Assembly: GCF_004634245.1 (NCBI RefSeq)
Contig: NZ_SJTF01000006.1
Location: 220,084 to 284,083 of the forward strand
Length of the DNA: 64,000 bases
Source of the DNA: Flavobacterium foetidum
GTDB taxonomy: Bacteria > Bacteroidota > Bacteroidia > Flavobacteriales > Flavobacteriaceae
Direction: 5' to 3'
Shown here: piece after piece, positions 17,934 to 25,625 of the stretch
Layout: each line of letters begins with the position of its first letter
Numbering within the stretch: position 1 is the first letter of the stretch
Program-made: the position numbers and the translations under genes
Notes under the pieces: model-generated
What the model was told of the DNA's origin: nothing
The model's input: the letters and a program-made list of their open reading frames with translations, nothing else
Database searches by the model: none

Positions 17934-18019
17934 CTAGCCCAGACAGAAGCGGCATCCTTTTGTGGTCTCGTTTGCAAAAACAAAAAACGAGACCACAAAA
18001 GATATAGCGGATGGCTGGA
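17934..18019 (+). ncRNA. structured repeat element with a 17-bp perfect stem
   Basis: The central stem pairs 17958-17974 (CTTTTGTGGTCTCGTTT) with 17986-18002 perfectly around an 11-base loop. Flanking short pairings fit too: CATCC 17954-17958 with GGATG 18010-18014, and CTAGC 17934-17938 with GCTGG 18015-18019. The single-stranded AGAAGCGG and ATATAGC segments are A/G-rich. I recall AGCCC...AGAAGCGGCATCC...GATATAGCGGA as a recurrent intergenic sequence of flavobacterial genomes, possibly a known RNA motif, but cannot name it with certainty. It may end the hydrolase transcript or be an RNA in its own right. The 68-codon frame that covers it is not considered coding. Confidence 0.55.
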
Positions 18020-18137
18020 ACTTGCTGCTTAAAAAAAGACAAATTAGACCTTGCACTTCTTTGTCTTTTTTTTGTTTAAAATTGTATGTACTTTTTAGTG
18101 ATGTAAAAGCCATTGTAATTCATAGTATAACCTTTTA

Positions 18138-19145
18138 TTATTCGGTCATTTTATCTCTATTTTTATAGAAGACAGCGCTAATGATGAGACATAGAATCCC
18201 CACAAAACCAAAAAACAGCATTTTAGATTTATTGTTTTCCCTGATTACGCTGTTATAGCTTTCTAAAGAAACGTACGTATTATTTTTGTCTTCTAACTGT
18301 ACAATCTTAGACTCGTAACCGTTGCAATATTTTTCTATCAGATTAAGATCTGGATTGGACTGCAGCTTTTTCTCAAAATCCTTAAGACTGATTTTAAACG
18401 AAATCGAGCTTCCTCTTTTGTAATTCTGAATCAAACTCTCGTAATTTTCCAAAAGCACATTATCTTTTATTTCGAAATCTACTTCGGGATAATTTTCTAA
18501 ATAAATGTAAAATGTTCTTGTTTTCTTGTATTTTTCGACAAAAATATCTTCTGAAAGCACACCATTGATTTCTTTAGTTTCATTAAGTTCCAGCGTATTT
18601 TTCTGTACAAAAGCTATCGCAAAAAATAGTATTCCGATAAGCAATATTGCAACAGCGTATTTTATATTCTGTCTGCGTTCGAGCTCTTTTTTGAGTTCTG
18701 TACTTTTTTTCTTTCCGCCTCTTTTCAGCAGGTTTTTTACAGCTTCATAGTCATCAAAGTGATAGCTGTGAAGTTTGTGTCGACGCTGGTCTTTTGTAAT
18801 AAACGTAAAATCTTCCCAACTTTCGTATTTACTGCTTTTTTGCTGTACGGCCCAGCCTTCAATATCGGCAAGCAAGATTGATTTTTTGACCTTTCCAAAA
18901 ACGTTCCGCAATTCGATTTTAACTGAATTATAAAACAAATTTGGAGCTTGCAGTAATGAATACAAGCAAAAAAAAGAACCGCAAACGAACACAATCGGCG
19001 CGAAAAACTCATTGCATCCCAAATTTCTTTCTTCTAAAAAATTGTTCCAAAACAAAATTGCCAAAAACATAAAAAACAATATTCCGATACTGCAGATTAC
19101 AATAAACGAAGTTTTCTTTCGGGCTTTTACAAGATTTTCTTTCAT
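18138..19145 (-). CDS. unknown membrane protein with three or four membrane helices
   Basis: A 335-residue protein. Two N-terminal hydrophobic segments (about 13-34 and 45-66) are followed by a PH-like soluble part (VKIELRNVFGKVKKSILLADIEGWAV), another membrane helix near residue 170 (YAVAILLIGILFFAIAFV), a polar domain and a final helix (MLFFGFVGILCLIISAVFY). I do not recognise the family. It is transcribed alone, opposite to its neighbours, and ends about 120 bp from the structured element. Confidence 0.6.
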   Translation of the reverse strand: MKENLVKARKKTSFIVICSIGILFFMFLAILFWNNFLEERNLGCNEFFAPIVFVCGSFFCLYSLLQAPNLFYNSVKIELRNVFGKVKKSILLADIEGWAVQQKSSKYESWEDFTFITKDQRRHKLHSYHFDDYEAVKNLLKRGGKKKSTELKKELERRQNIKYAVAILLIGILFFAIAFVQKNTLELNETKEINGVLSEDIFVEKYKKTRTFYIYLENYPEVDFEIKDNVLLENYESLIQNYKRGSSISFKISLKDFEKKLQSNPDLNLIEKYCNGYESKIVQLEDKNNTYVSLESYNSVIRENNKSKMLFFGFVGILCLIISAVFYKNRDKMTE

Positions 19146-19553
19146 GCTAAGTGTTGTTTTTTGGGACTAATTTTCTGATGCTAATGTAGAAATAAAAAAC
19201 AAAAAATAGTTCTCTAGCAACTTTCTTTTGCATTTAAAAGAAGCCGATTTTACAAATAGGCAAAACAGCAAAAAATACTGGAAATCAGCTAAAAAAAAAA
19301 TAAGAATATAAATTTAGAGCCTATGAAAGCTGGCGCAAATTGTTTCCATAAAATAAAGTTATGCTAATAGAAGTTTTCTTAAATTAGCCCCAGCAGAAAT
19401 CAGAATCTGTTTCCCAAATTAGGCGAGTTGCTAAGGACACTTTGATTGTTTCTGATGAGATAATTTATACTATAACTGGAAAAAGATATACTGGAGTAAA
19501 ACATATTTAAAAAACGATAGTGAAGATTTAATAACCAATAAATATTCTTAAAC
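19146..19553. other. intergenic region, possible decayed coding trace
   Basis: A 408-base AT-rich gap. A frame at about 19388-19510 on the plus strand reads like the C-terminal end of a protein (IRRVAKDTLIVSDEIIYTIT and on), has no start codon and may be a gene remnant. I see no other signal. Confidence 0.3.
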
Positions 19554-19745
19554 ATGGAAAATAATAAAGTACCCGTATTTACATTCAGCATAATTGCAAT
19601 CATTTTAGGAGTGACATTGTACAAACAATTTGATTTTGAAACCCTAAAATTTGAAAATCCTATATTAGCCCTTCTTTATCTGATTGTTTTTGTGTTTTCA
19701 GTTTATGTGCTTGCCAAAAATTTCAGAAACCGTTCTAGAAAATAA
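19554..19745 (+). CDS. small two-helix membrane protein
   Basis: A 63-residue protein with two hydrophobic segments (VFTFSIIAIILGVTLY and LALLYLIVFVFSVYVLAKNF) and a basic C-terminus. I recognise no family. It lies 56 bp before the beta-propeller gene on the same strand. It is small, so its reality is moderately certain. Confidence 0.5.
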   Translation: MENNKVPVFTFSIIAIILGVTLYKQFDFETLKFENPILALLYLIVFVFSVYVLAKNFRNRSRK

Positions 19746-19801
19746 TTCTCAAGACATAATTCCGTTATACGGAATTCCATTATTGAACCAAATTTTTAAA
19801 A

Positions 19802-21001
19802 ATGAAAAAAAAGCCAATAATTCTATTATTTGTATTCGCCGTCATAAACATGTTCGGTCAGACACCGGCTGTATCCAAAACCACTTCTTCAAACAGCAAA
19901 CTGCCTCCTAGTGAAATGGTTACAAACAAAGCCTTAAAACCGCTTAAAAAAGTTAAGTTATACGACCAGTCAATCTTGATTTATGATTACGATGGTGCTC
20001 TTTTTTCGTACGATTTAGAATCAGAATCAATCGCCTGGACCGTAAAGGCTTCAGATGCTCCTGCCGAAATGTGTGCCAACAAAGTAACATTACAAGATGG
20101 AGTTGTGTATGTTCCGTTTATCAATGGTGAAATTTTTGCAGTAGATAATGAAACTGGCGGTATTTTCTGGAAATCAAGACTGGGTACTATAAAAGATCAA
20201 ATTGTTCTAAAAGACCAAACTCCAATCATTAAAGACGGAAAACTGTATATAACAGCTCAAAACCAAAACCAAAGCAGCAATCTTTATGCTCTTGACCTAA
20301 AAGATGGCAGTTTATCTTGGAGCTTTAAATTGGATGCTGCGCAAAATGATATGCAGCCTCTGTTCTTGAACAACAAAATTTTTATTGCAAGCGCTGTCAA
20401 TTTCTACAGTTTAGACGCAAAAACCGGACAAATCCTGAGTCAAAAAACTTTTGAGGAAACCATTACTGGAAAACCTGTAACAGATGGCGAAAATCTCTTT
20501 ATAGCAAGCGAAAAAAACAGTCTTTACGCCTTAAGCTCTGATAAACTGGACGTTTTATGGCAGTTTAAGTTTGATGAAAATCAGAACAATGTGAAGGAAC
20601 GCATTGTATGCAAAGACAAAAAAATCTATTTTGGCACTCAAGGTTCGCAAGGCAGTTCGGTCTATGCTGTTGATGCCAATACAGGAACACAACAATGGAA
20701 AGTCGATTTTAAGGACGACAACATCGAATACATTACGGAGGAAGTCAATAACATATGGGGCTATACCCGCAAGAAAAAACTTTTTCAGTTGGATTTTAAC
20801 GGCGAAACAGTATTCGAAGCAAAGCTGACAACCCTTCCAGTATCCAACTTTGAATTTCCTGCTGATGATAACTTATTGTACTATTATTGCGATGCCGGTT
20901 TAATTCAGTTTGATTTAACTGAAAAAGACGAAAACGTCTATTATATGCGAACTTCTCTTAAAGATGATGTCTATAGCGCTTATTTGAAGATTATTCGATA
21001 A
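19802..21001 (+). CDS. secreted PQQ-type beta-propeller protein
   Basis: A 399-residue protein with a signal peptide (about residues 1-19, ending NMFGQ). The rest is a repeating beta-propeller: blades contain the pattern L(Y/F)ALD..G...W, as in VYAVDANTGTQQWKVDF, LYALDLKDGSLSWSFKL and FAVDNETGGIFWKSRLG. The blades match the PQQ-like repeat shared by BamB and quinoprotein dehydrogenases. No catalytic calcium/PQQ site is evident, so a binding or scaffold role is likely. A strong terminator follows directly. Confidence 0.75.
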   Translation: MKKKPIILLFVFAVINMFGQTPAVSKTTSSNSKLPPSEMVTNKALKPLKKVKLYDQSILIYDYDGALFSYDLESESIAWTVKASDAPAEMCANKVTLQDGVVYVPFINGEIFAVDNETGGIFWKSRLGTIKDQIVLKDQTPIIKDGKLYITAQNQNQSSNLYALDLKDGSLSWSFKLDAAQNDMQPLFLNNKIFIASAVNFYSLDAKTGQILSQKTFEETITGKPVTDGENLFIASEKNSLYALSSDKLDVLWQFKFDENQNNVKERIVCKDKKIYFGTQGSQGSSVYAVDANTGTQQWKVDFKDDNIEYITEEVNNIWGYTRKKKLFQLDFNGETVFEAKLTTLPVSNFEFPADDNLLYYYCDAGLIQFDLTEKDENVYYMRTSLKDDVYSAYLKIIR

Positions 21002-21043
21002 AATAGAAAAGCCTGAAGATTTAAATTTTCAGGCTTTTCTATT
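21002..21043. terminator. terminator after the beta-propeller gene
   Basis: Perfect 16-bp arms AATAGAAAAGCCTGAA (21002-21017) and the complement (21028-21043). It overlaps the last base region of the coding stop and ends with T-rich sequence on both sides. Confidence 0.75.
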
Positions 21044-21119
21044 TTAATAGTGACCTTGACGGTACAGAATTCCAACCGCTTAATGGAAGATTTGAAGATT
21101 TTGGTTAATATTTAAATGT

Positions 21120-21857
21120 TTAGATTCTACTATTTTCTCTTTCATTTATTTCTTCAATTGCACTTTGGATAAAATATTTTAAATCATTACTTCTTGTTTT
21201 TTTAAACTCTGCTTCCAATGTTTCTAATGACTTTATTGTTCCAGTAGATCTAAGGGTTGCACAAATCATACCTTTAGTGTGCTGATCACTAGTCTTTAAT
21301 TTTAGTATTAAAATTTCTTCTAAATCTTTGTGCTCTGAGTTTTGCAATGCGTCAAGTGCGTCAATCCTATTCTGATATGTTCCATTTAATAGTAATTGTT
21401 TAAGATAGTCAATATTCAGAGTGGCAGGTTTTCTCAACTTTTTAAGCCTGCTTAAAACAGTTGTTATTACTTTTTCTTCGTCAGTTTTTTTAAGTTCTGA
21501 AATCAAAAAATCAAAAAGTTTATAATCTTTACAGTTTACACATAAACTGCTTAAACATCTTAAAACGTATTGTTTATATTGAAAAAAATCTTTGTCTTTG
21601 AGTAATTCTATGAGTTCCGGTTTTAAGTTTATATCACTTAATTCATCAGAAATCCTATAAGCATACCAACTAGGAAAATCTTTGCTCTCAAAAGATTGAT
21701 CTCGTTTCTGCCTTTTAATTATGTTATTTGAAATAGGTTTGTTATTTCCCATTTCTATAATCAAAGTCTTTAACTCAGAGTTCTTTAATCTAGCTATTAG
21801 ATTTTCTTTATCTTCCTTAACTTTTTCATCTAAACTTTTAAATAGTCCAAATAACAT
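21120..21857 (-). CDS. HEAT-repeat-like protein paired with a SUFU-domain gene
   Basis: A 245-residue helical protein. Residues about 70-240 look like HEAT-type helical pairs: YKQYVLRCLSSLCVNCKDYKLFDFLI, EEKVITTVLSRLKKLR, ALQNSEHKDLEEILILKL, QHTKGMICATLRSTG. It has no signal peptide. A GTG at 21890, directly after the SUFU stop, opens the same frame, but the ATG at 21857 (MLFGLFKSLDEK) is more plausible. Such helical repeats are common among immunity proteins of polymorphic toxins, though no toxin is seen here. The function is unknown. Confidence 0.6.
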   Translation of the reverse strand: MLFGLFKSLDEKVKEDKENLIARLKNSELKTLIIEMGNNKPISNNIIKRQKRDQSFESKDFPSWYAYRISDELSDINLKPELIELLKDKDFFQYKQYVLRCLSSLCVNCKDYKLFDFLISELKKTDEEKVITTVLSRLKKLRKPATLNIDYLKQLLLNGTYQNRIDALDALQNSEHKDLEEILILKLKTSDQHTKGMICATLRSTGTIKSLETLEAEFKKTRSNDLKYFIQSAIEEINERENSRI

Positions 21858-21890
21858 ACGCTTTTTGATAATATTTCTGATTTTAACCAC

Positions 21891-22448
21891 TTAAACCAAT
21901 GAGTTTCTCAATGGATTTAAGTAATCCAGTTGTTTCTCTTCAAACAATTCTTCTAATGCCTCACAGCCATACTCAATTTTATAATCTCTTTCTACTTGTG
22001 TAATCGGAATAAGCCAATAACAATGAATTACCTTTTCTTCAAATTGAAAAATTTCTAGATTATCTCCGTCAAGATAGGGTAATGAAATAAATGCATGGTC
22101 ACAAATAGAATTTTCAAGCCAAGGCCTTCCAATATTTGAGGTATGATGAATATTAAATGGTGTCAATCTGTGATGAGAAGCATGGACAGTCAATAATTCA
22201 ACCAAAGAATTATCTTGTCTTGGAGAATAAATAACTAACTCGATTAAGTTATCATCCATTAAATCGGCTGACATTCCAACAGTACAATATGTCCACATGT
22301 TGTGAATATTATTTGGAGCAAATTCTAAAACGAAGAACTCAGGATGGGTTTTCCATGTAGGACCTATTTCCCATTTCATTTTTTTTCCAACAATTCCAAA
22401 ATAGGAATTGTAGTGATCGGTTAATTTCGTAGAATAATTCTTTTGCAT
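21891..22448 (-). CDS. suppressor of fused (SUFU) domain protein
   Basis: A 185-residue protein with the SUFU domain pattern: WTYCTVGMSADLMD, then LIELVIYSPRQ, FNIHHTSNIGRPWLENS and CYWLIPITQVERDYKIEYGCEALEELFE. In bacteria this fold is widespread among immunity proteins of polymorphic toxins and contact-dependent systems. The frame could extend to 22511, but the ATG at 22448 (MQKNYSTKLTDHYNSYFG) gives the usual start. The downstream HEAT-like gene starts within or just after its stop, so both are cotranscribed. No toxin or secretion gene is nearby. Confidence 0.75.
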   Translation of the reverse strand: MQKNYSTKLTDHYNSYFGIVGKKMKWEIGPTWKTHPEFFVLEFAPNNIHNMWTYCTVGMSADLMDDNLIELVIYSPRQDNSLVELLTVHASHHRLTPFNIHHTSNIGRPWLENSICDHAFISLPYLDGDNLEIFQFEEKVIHCYWLIPITQVERDYKIEYGCEALEELFEEKQLDYLNPLRNSLV

Positions 22449-22631
22449 TAGCTTTTTATAATGAAACAGAGTCAATTTTTGACAAAGTGAACTTAATAAC
22501 TTTATCTTCAATATGCAAATAATAATGTTGTTTTAGAAATTTGGAGACTTGATGGAGTTCGAACCAAAATTTGCCGTAAACACTGATATTGAAAAAAAAT
22601 AAAATTTTAGAAAATAATTTTCGAACCAAAA

Positions 22632-22663
22632 AAAGCCTGCAAAATATATACTTTGCAGGCTTT
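22632..22663 (-). terminator. terminator of the tRNA-Arg gene
   Basis: Arms AAAGCCTGCAAA (22632-22643) and TTTGCAGGCTTT (22652-22663), followed on the minus strand by a T run. It lies 14 bp after the 3' end of the tRNA. Confidence 0.7.
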
Positions 22664-22676
22664 CATTTTTTCGTAG

Positions 22677-22750
22677 TGACCCCGGAGGGGTTCGAACCCC
22701 CAACCCTCAGAGCCGAAATCTGATATTCTATCCAGTTGAACTACGAGGTC
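22677..22750 (-). tRNA. tRNA-Arg(TCG)
   Basis: A 74-base cloverleaf on the minus strand. Acceptor arms GACCTCG and CGGGGTC pair with one G-T. The anticodon stem TCAGA/TCTGA carries loop TTTCGGC with anticodon TCG for CGA codons. T arm GGGGG-TTCGAAC-CCCTC. The discriminator base is A, and CCA is not encoded. Confidence 0.93.
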
Positions 22751-22869
22751 AAAAATATTTAAATTTCAATTTTTTAAATCCCAAATTCCAAAGCGAAACT
22801 TGGAATTTGGAATTTATATATTGAGTTTTCCAATTTGGAATTTGGATTTTCTTTATTGGAATTTAAAAA

Positions 22870-23319
22870 TTACGAAAGTAATTTTTTTACAATTGTAGAA
22901 ATGGTTTTTCCTTCAGCGGTTCCGCCCAATTGTGCAGATGCTAATCCCATCACTTTACCCATTGAAGCAATTCCAGAAGCTCCTGTTTCTGCAATGATTT
23001 TAGCAATTACAGCCTCTACTTCTTCTTCGCTTAATTGTGCTGGTAAAAACTTCTCGATTACAGCAACTTGTGCCAATTCTGGCTCTGCCAAGTCTGGACG
23101 ATTTTGTTCGGTAAAGATTCTTGCGCTTTCTTTACGCGTTTTTACCAATTTCTGTAGCAATTTTATTTCTTCGTCTTCCGATAAATCTTCCTTAGAACCA
23201 GAAGCAGTCGCTGCCAGCAATAATTCTGATTTAATAGCTCTTAAAGCTTCTAATGCAACGGTATCTTTAGCTTTCATGGCGTTTTTAATTTCGTCCATGA
23301 TCTTTGTTTGTAAACTCAT
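22870..23319 (-). CDS. GatB/YqeY domain-containing protein
   Basis: A 149-residue YqeY-type protein. The helical first half (MDEIKNAMKAKDTVALEALRAIKSELLLA) and the second half with EKFLPAQLSEEEVEAVIAKII and ASMGKVMGLASAQLGG match the domain shared with GatB, the tRNA-binding tail of the Glu/Asp-tRNA amidotransferase. Stand-alone YqeY is of uncertain role. It lies downstream of ftsZ, as commonly in Flavobacteria, but a terminator intervenes, so it may have its own promoter. Confidence 0.9.
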   Translation of the reverse strand: MSLQTKIMDEIKNAMKAKDTVALEALRAIKSELLLAATASGSKEDLSEDEEIKLLQKLVKTRKESARIFTEQNRPDLAEPELAQVAVIEKFLPAQLSEEEVEAVIAKIIAETGASGIASMGKVMGLASAQLGGTAEGKTISTIVKKLLS

Positions 23320-23501
23320 GTATACTTTATTTTAATAAGCCCAGCTTATAAATTAATATGAAGTCCTTTTCTTTTTCTACCAAAAAGCAGAATCCTTAAT
23401 TTGTCAGGTTAGATAAAAAGTTTTTTGACTCTATTACGAAAGACAATATTTTATTCAAATAGTATTTAAAAAGTCAAATTCTGAAATTCTGTGCGAAGAT
23501 A

Positions 23502-23539
23502 AAAAAAATAACCCGAAAATTAAATGCAATTTTCGGGTT
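23502..23539 (-). terminator. terminator of the division/cell-wall cluster
   Basis: Arms AACCCGAAAATT (23510-23521) and AATTTTCGGGTT (23528-23539) just after the ftsZ stop, followed on the minus strand by a run of T residues. It ends the long minus-strand cluster. Confidence 0.8.
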
Positions 23540-23562
23540 GTCTTAATTTTATATTTTTAAGA

Positions 23563-25548
23563 CTAATCTACATTGTCATGCAAAAAAGAATTGTTTGAAC
23601 GCAGTTGCAAATCGTTATTACTGTCTGTTCCGACAGAAATTCTTGAATTGGTATTATTTGAATGCGAATTAGACAAATCGATTCCTAGTCTCTTATAAGC
23701 TGGCTCTTTTTCCAACTCATCGATTCTAGAAACGTTGTTGTGGAATTTATAATTAAACTCTTTTAGCTTCTTTCTTCTTTCTTCCGCTCTTAAACGAAGT
23801 GTTTCCTCAATAGTCAATTCCATCGGAGAAACTTCTGAAGTTGTTGTAAAATCCTGCTGGCTTGCAAAATCAACTCTTGGCTTCAAAGTAATGTTCAATT
23901 CCTCTGGAATTACTTCTTCTACCACTTTTTCAGCAGGTTTAGAAGCGATTAATTCGTTTTCAACCTCCATATATTCCTCAAGAGAATAACGAACAACTCC
24001 GTTTTCTGCTACCTCTGTAACAGGAACAAATTGTACTGGATCGTTTACTTTGATCTCGCGAGTTTCGTTTGTCAATTCAAACAAAATTCTGTTATCTTCA
24101 ACAACTGGCTCTTTTCTTATAGGCTCTTGTTTAAACAAAGGCAAATCAAAAGAGAAAGTGGTTTGTTCTTCTTTTTCAAACACTCTCTGCTGTTGCTGTA
24201 CTGGTTGCGTTTCTTGAGCAATTGGTTTCTCTGGTGAAGTAATCGTAAAATCGATATCCGTAATCGGCGAAACGATTTCAAAGGTTACATCCAGATTTTT
24301 GATGAACTCAGACATCACTACCAACTCTTCCTGATTGATTGCTGGAGCAACAGCAGTTGGTTGAGGTGTAGCAGTAGCCGTAAACGGTTCTGTATCGTCT
24401 GTTAATTCAAAAACAATCTTTTCTTCAGCTTTTGCAGTAGGCGTATCAGTAGTTAAGTCAAAAGAAGTAATTGGTCGGTTTGTCAGGTTATGAACACTTC
24501 TCTGCTCATCCTCCAATGTATGAATTATTTTCTTAGGCTCTGTATTAACGATTTCATTTTGCTGTTCAACATCAAAACCAGTTGCAATAATAGTTACAGC
24601 GATAGCCTCACCAAGAGTTTCGTCTTCACCAACTCCCATGATGATGTTTGCATTGTAACCTGCCTCAGCTTGGATGTGATCGTTAATTTCTCCGATTTCG
24701 TCAAGAGTAATCTCGTTAGTTCCAGAAACGATAAGCAACAATACGTTTTTGGCACCTGTAATTTTGTTATCATTCAACAACGGAGAATCCAAAGCAGAAA
24801 CAATTGCATCTTTTGCTCTGTTTTCGCCAGCTGCCACAGAAGATCCCATGATAGCTGTTCCACTGTTTGCTAAAACAGTTTTGGCATCACGTAAATCGAT
24901 ATTTTGAGTATAGTGGTGCGTGATTACTTCGGCAATACCTCTTGAGGCTGTTGCCAAAACTTCATCTGCCTTAGAGAATCCAGCTTTAAAACCTAGATTT
25001 CCATATACTTCTCTTAATTTATTATTATTGATTACAATTAGCGAATCTACTTGCTTGCGCAGTTTCTCGATTCCAAGAATTGCTTGCTCCTGACGCACTT
25101 TTCCTTCAAACTGAAACGGAATCGTCACGATACCAACTGTTAATATTTCTCTTTCTTTAGCCAATTGAGCAATCACCGGTGCAGCACCTGTACCAGTTCC
25201 TCCACCCATTCCGGCAGTAATAAATACCATTTTAGTATTTCTGTCCAGCATTTTTTCAATATCTGAAATGCTTTCTATAGCCGACTGCTGCCCAACATCA
25301 GGATTTGCTCCTGCTCCAAGACCTTCAGTTAGATTTACTCCTAACTGAATTTTATTTGGAACTGAGCTATTTTGAAGCGCCTGTGAATCGGTATTACAAA
25401 CGATAAAATCAACGCCTTTAATACCTTGCTTGAACATGTGGTTGATTGCGTTGCTTCCGCCCCCTCCTACACCTATTACTTTGATAACATTTGATTGATT
25501 TTTTGGTAAATCAAATGAAATACTTCCAAATTCTGAGTTGCTCATCAT
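23563..25548 (-). CDS. ftsZ: cell division protein FtsZ with long C-terminal extension
   Basis: A 661-residue tubulin homologue that forms the division ring. The GTPase core (about residues 15-330) shows VGGGGSNAINHM near 27, the tubulin signature GGGTGTGAAP (115-124) and the synergy-loop region with NANIIMGVGEDE. Typical FtsZ is near 380 residues. Here about 330 extra residues follow, low in complexity and rich in Glu, Pro, Gln and Thr, ending in a more ordered segment EETLRLRAEERRKKLKEFNY. Long extensions occur in Flavobacteria, and their partners are not known to me. It follows ftsA by 77 bp. Confidence 0.97.
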   Translation of the reverse strand: MMSNSEFGSISFDLPKNQSNVIKVIGVGGGGSNAINHMFKQGIKGVDFIVCNTDSQALQNSSVPNKIQLGVNLTEGLGAGANPDVGQQSAIESISDIEKMLDRNTKMVFITAGMGGGTGTGAAPVIAQLAKEREILTVGIVTIPFQFEGKVRQEQAILGIEKLRKQVDSLIVINNNKLREVYGNLGFKAGFSKADEVLATASRGIAEVITHHYTQNIDLRDAKTVLANSGTAIMGSSVAAGENRAKDAIVSALDSPLLNDNKITGAKNVLLLIVSGTNEITLDEIGEINDHIQAEAGYNANIIMGVGEDETLGEAIAVTIIATGFDVEQQNEIVNTEPKKIIHTLEDEQRSVHNLTNRPITSFDLTTDTPTAKAEEKIVFELTDDTEPFTATATPQPTAVAPAINQEELVVMSEFIKNLDVTFEIVSPITDIDFTITSPEKPIAQETQPVQQQQRVFEKEEQTTFSFDLPLFKQEPIRKEPVVEDNRILFELTNETREIKVNDPVQFVPVTEVAENGVVRYSLEEYMEVENELIASKPAEKVVEEVIPEELNITLKPRVDFASQQDFTTTSEVSPMELTIEETLRLRAEERRKKLKEFNYKFHNNVSRIDELEKEPAYKRLGIDLSNSHSNNTNSRISVGTDSNNDLQLRSNNSFLHDNVD

Positions 25549-25625
25549 CTTTTTGGTTTTTGAAATTCTTATTTATACATTTTTTACTTCTTGACTTGGG
25601 GCAAAAAGTAATTTCCTTTTCTTAC

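Noticed and set aside
17962..18168. A 68-codon plus-strand frame after the alpha/beta hydrolase
   Set aside because: It runs through the structured hairpin element and has no protein-like composition.
21120..22448. Defence island or toxin-antitoxin system
   Set aside because: No nuclease, toxin, kinase or secretion gene accompanies the SUFU/HEAT pair; only the weaker idea of orphan immunity genes is kept.
22750..22757. TATTTTTG as promoter of tRNA-Arg
   Set aside because: The box overlaps the first base of the tRNA, so it cannot be the -7 element of that transcript.
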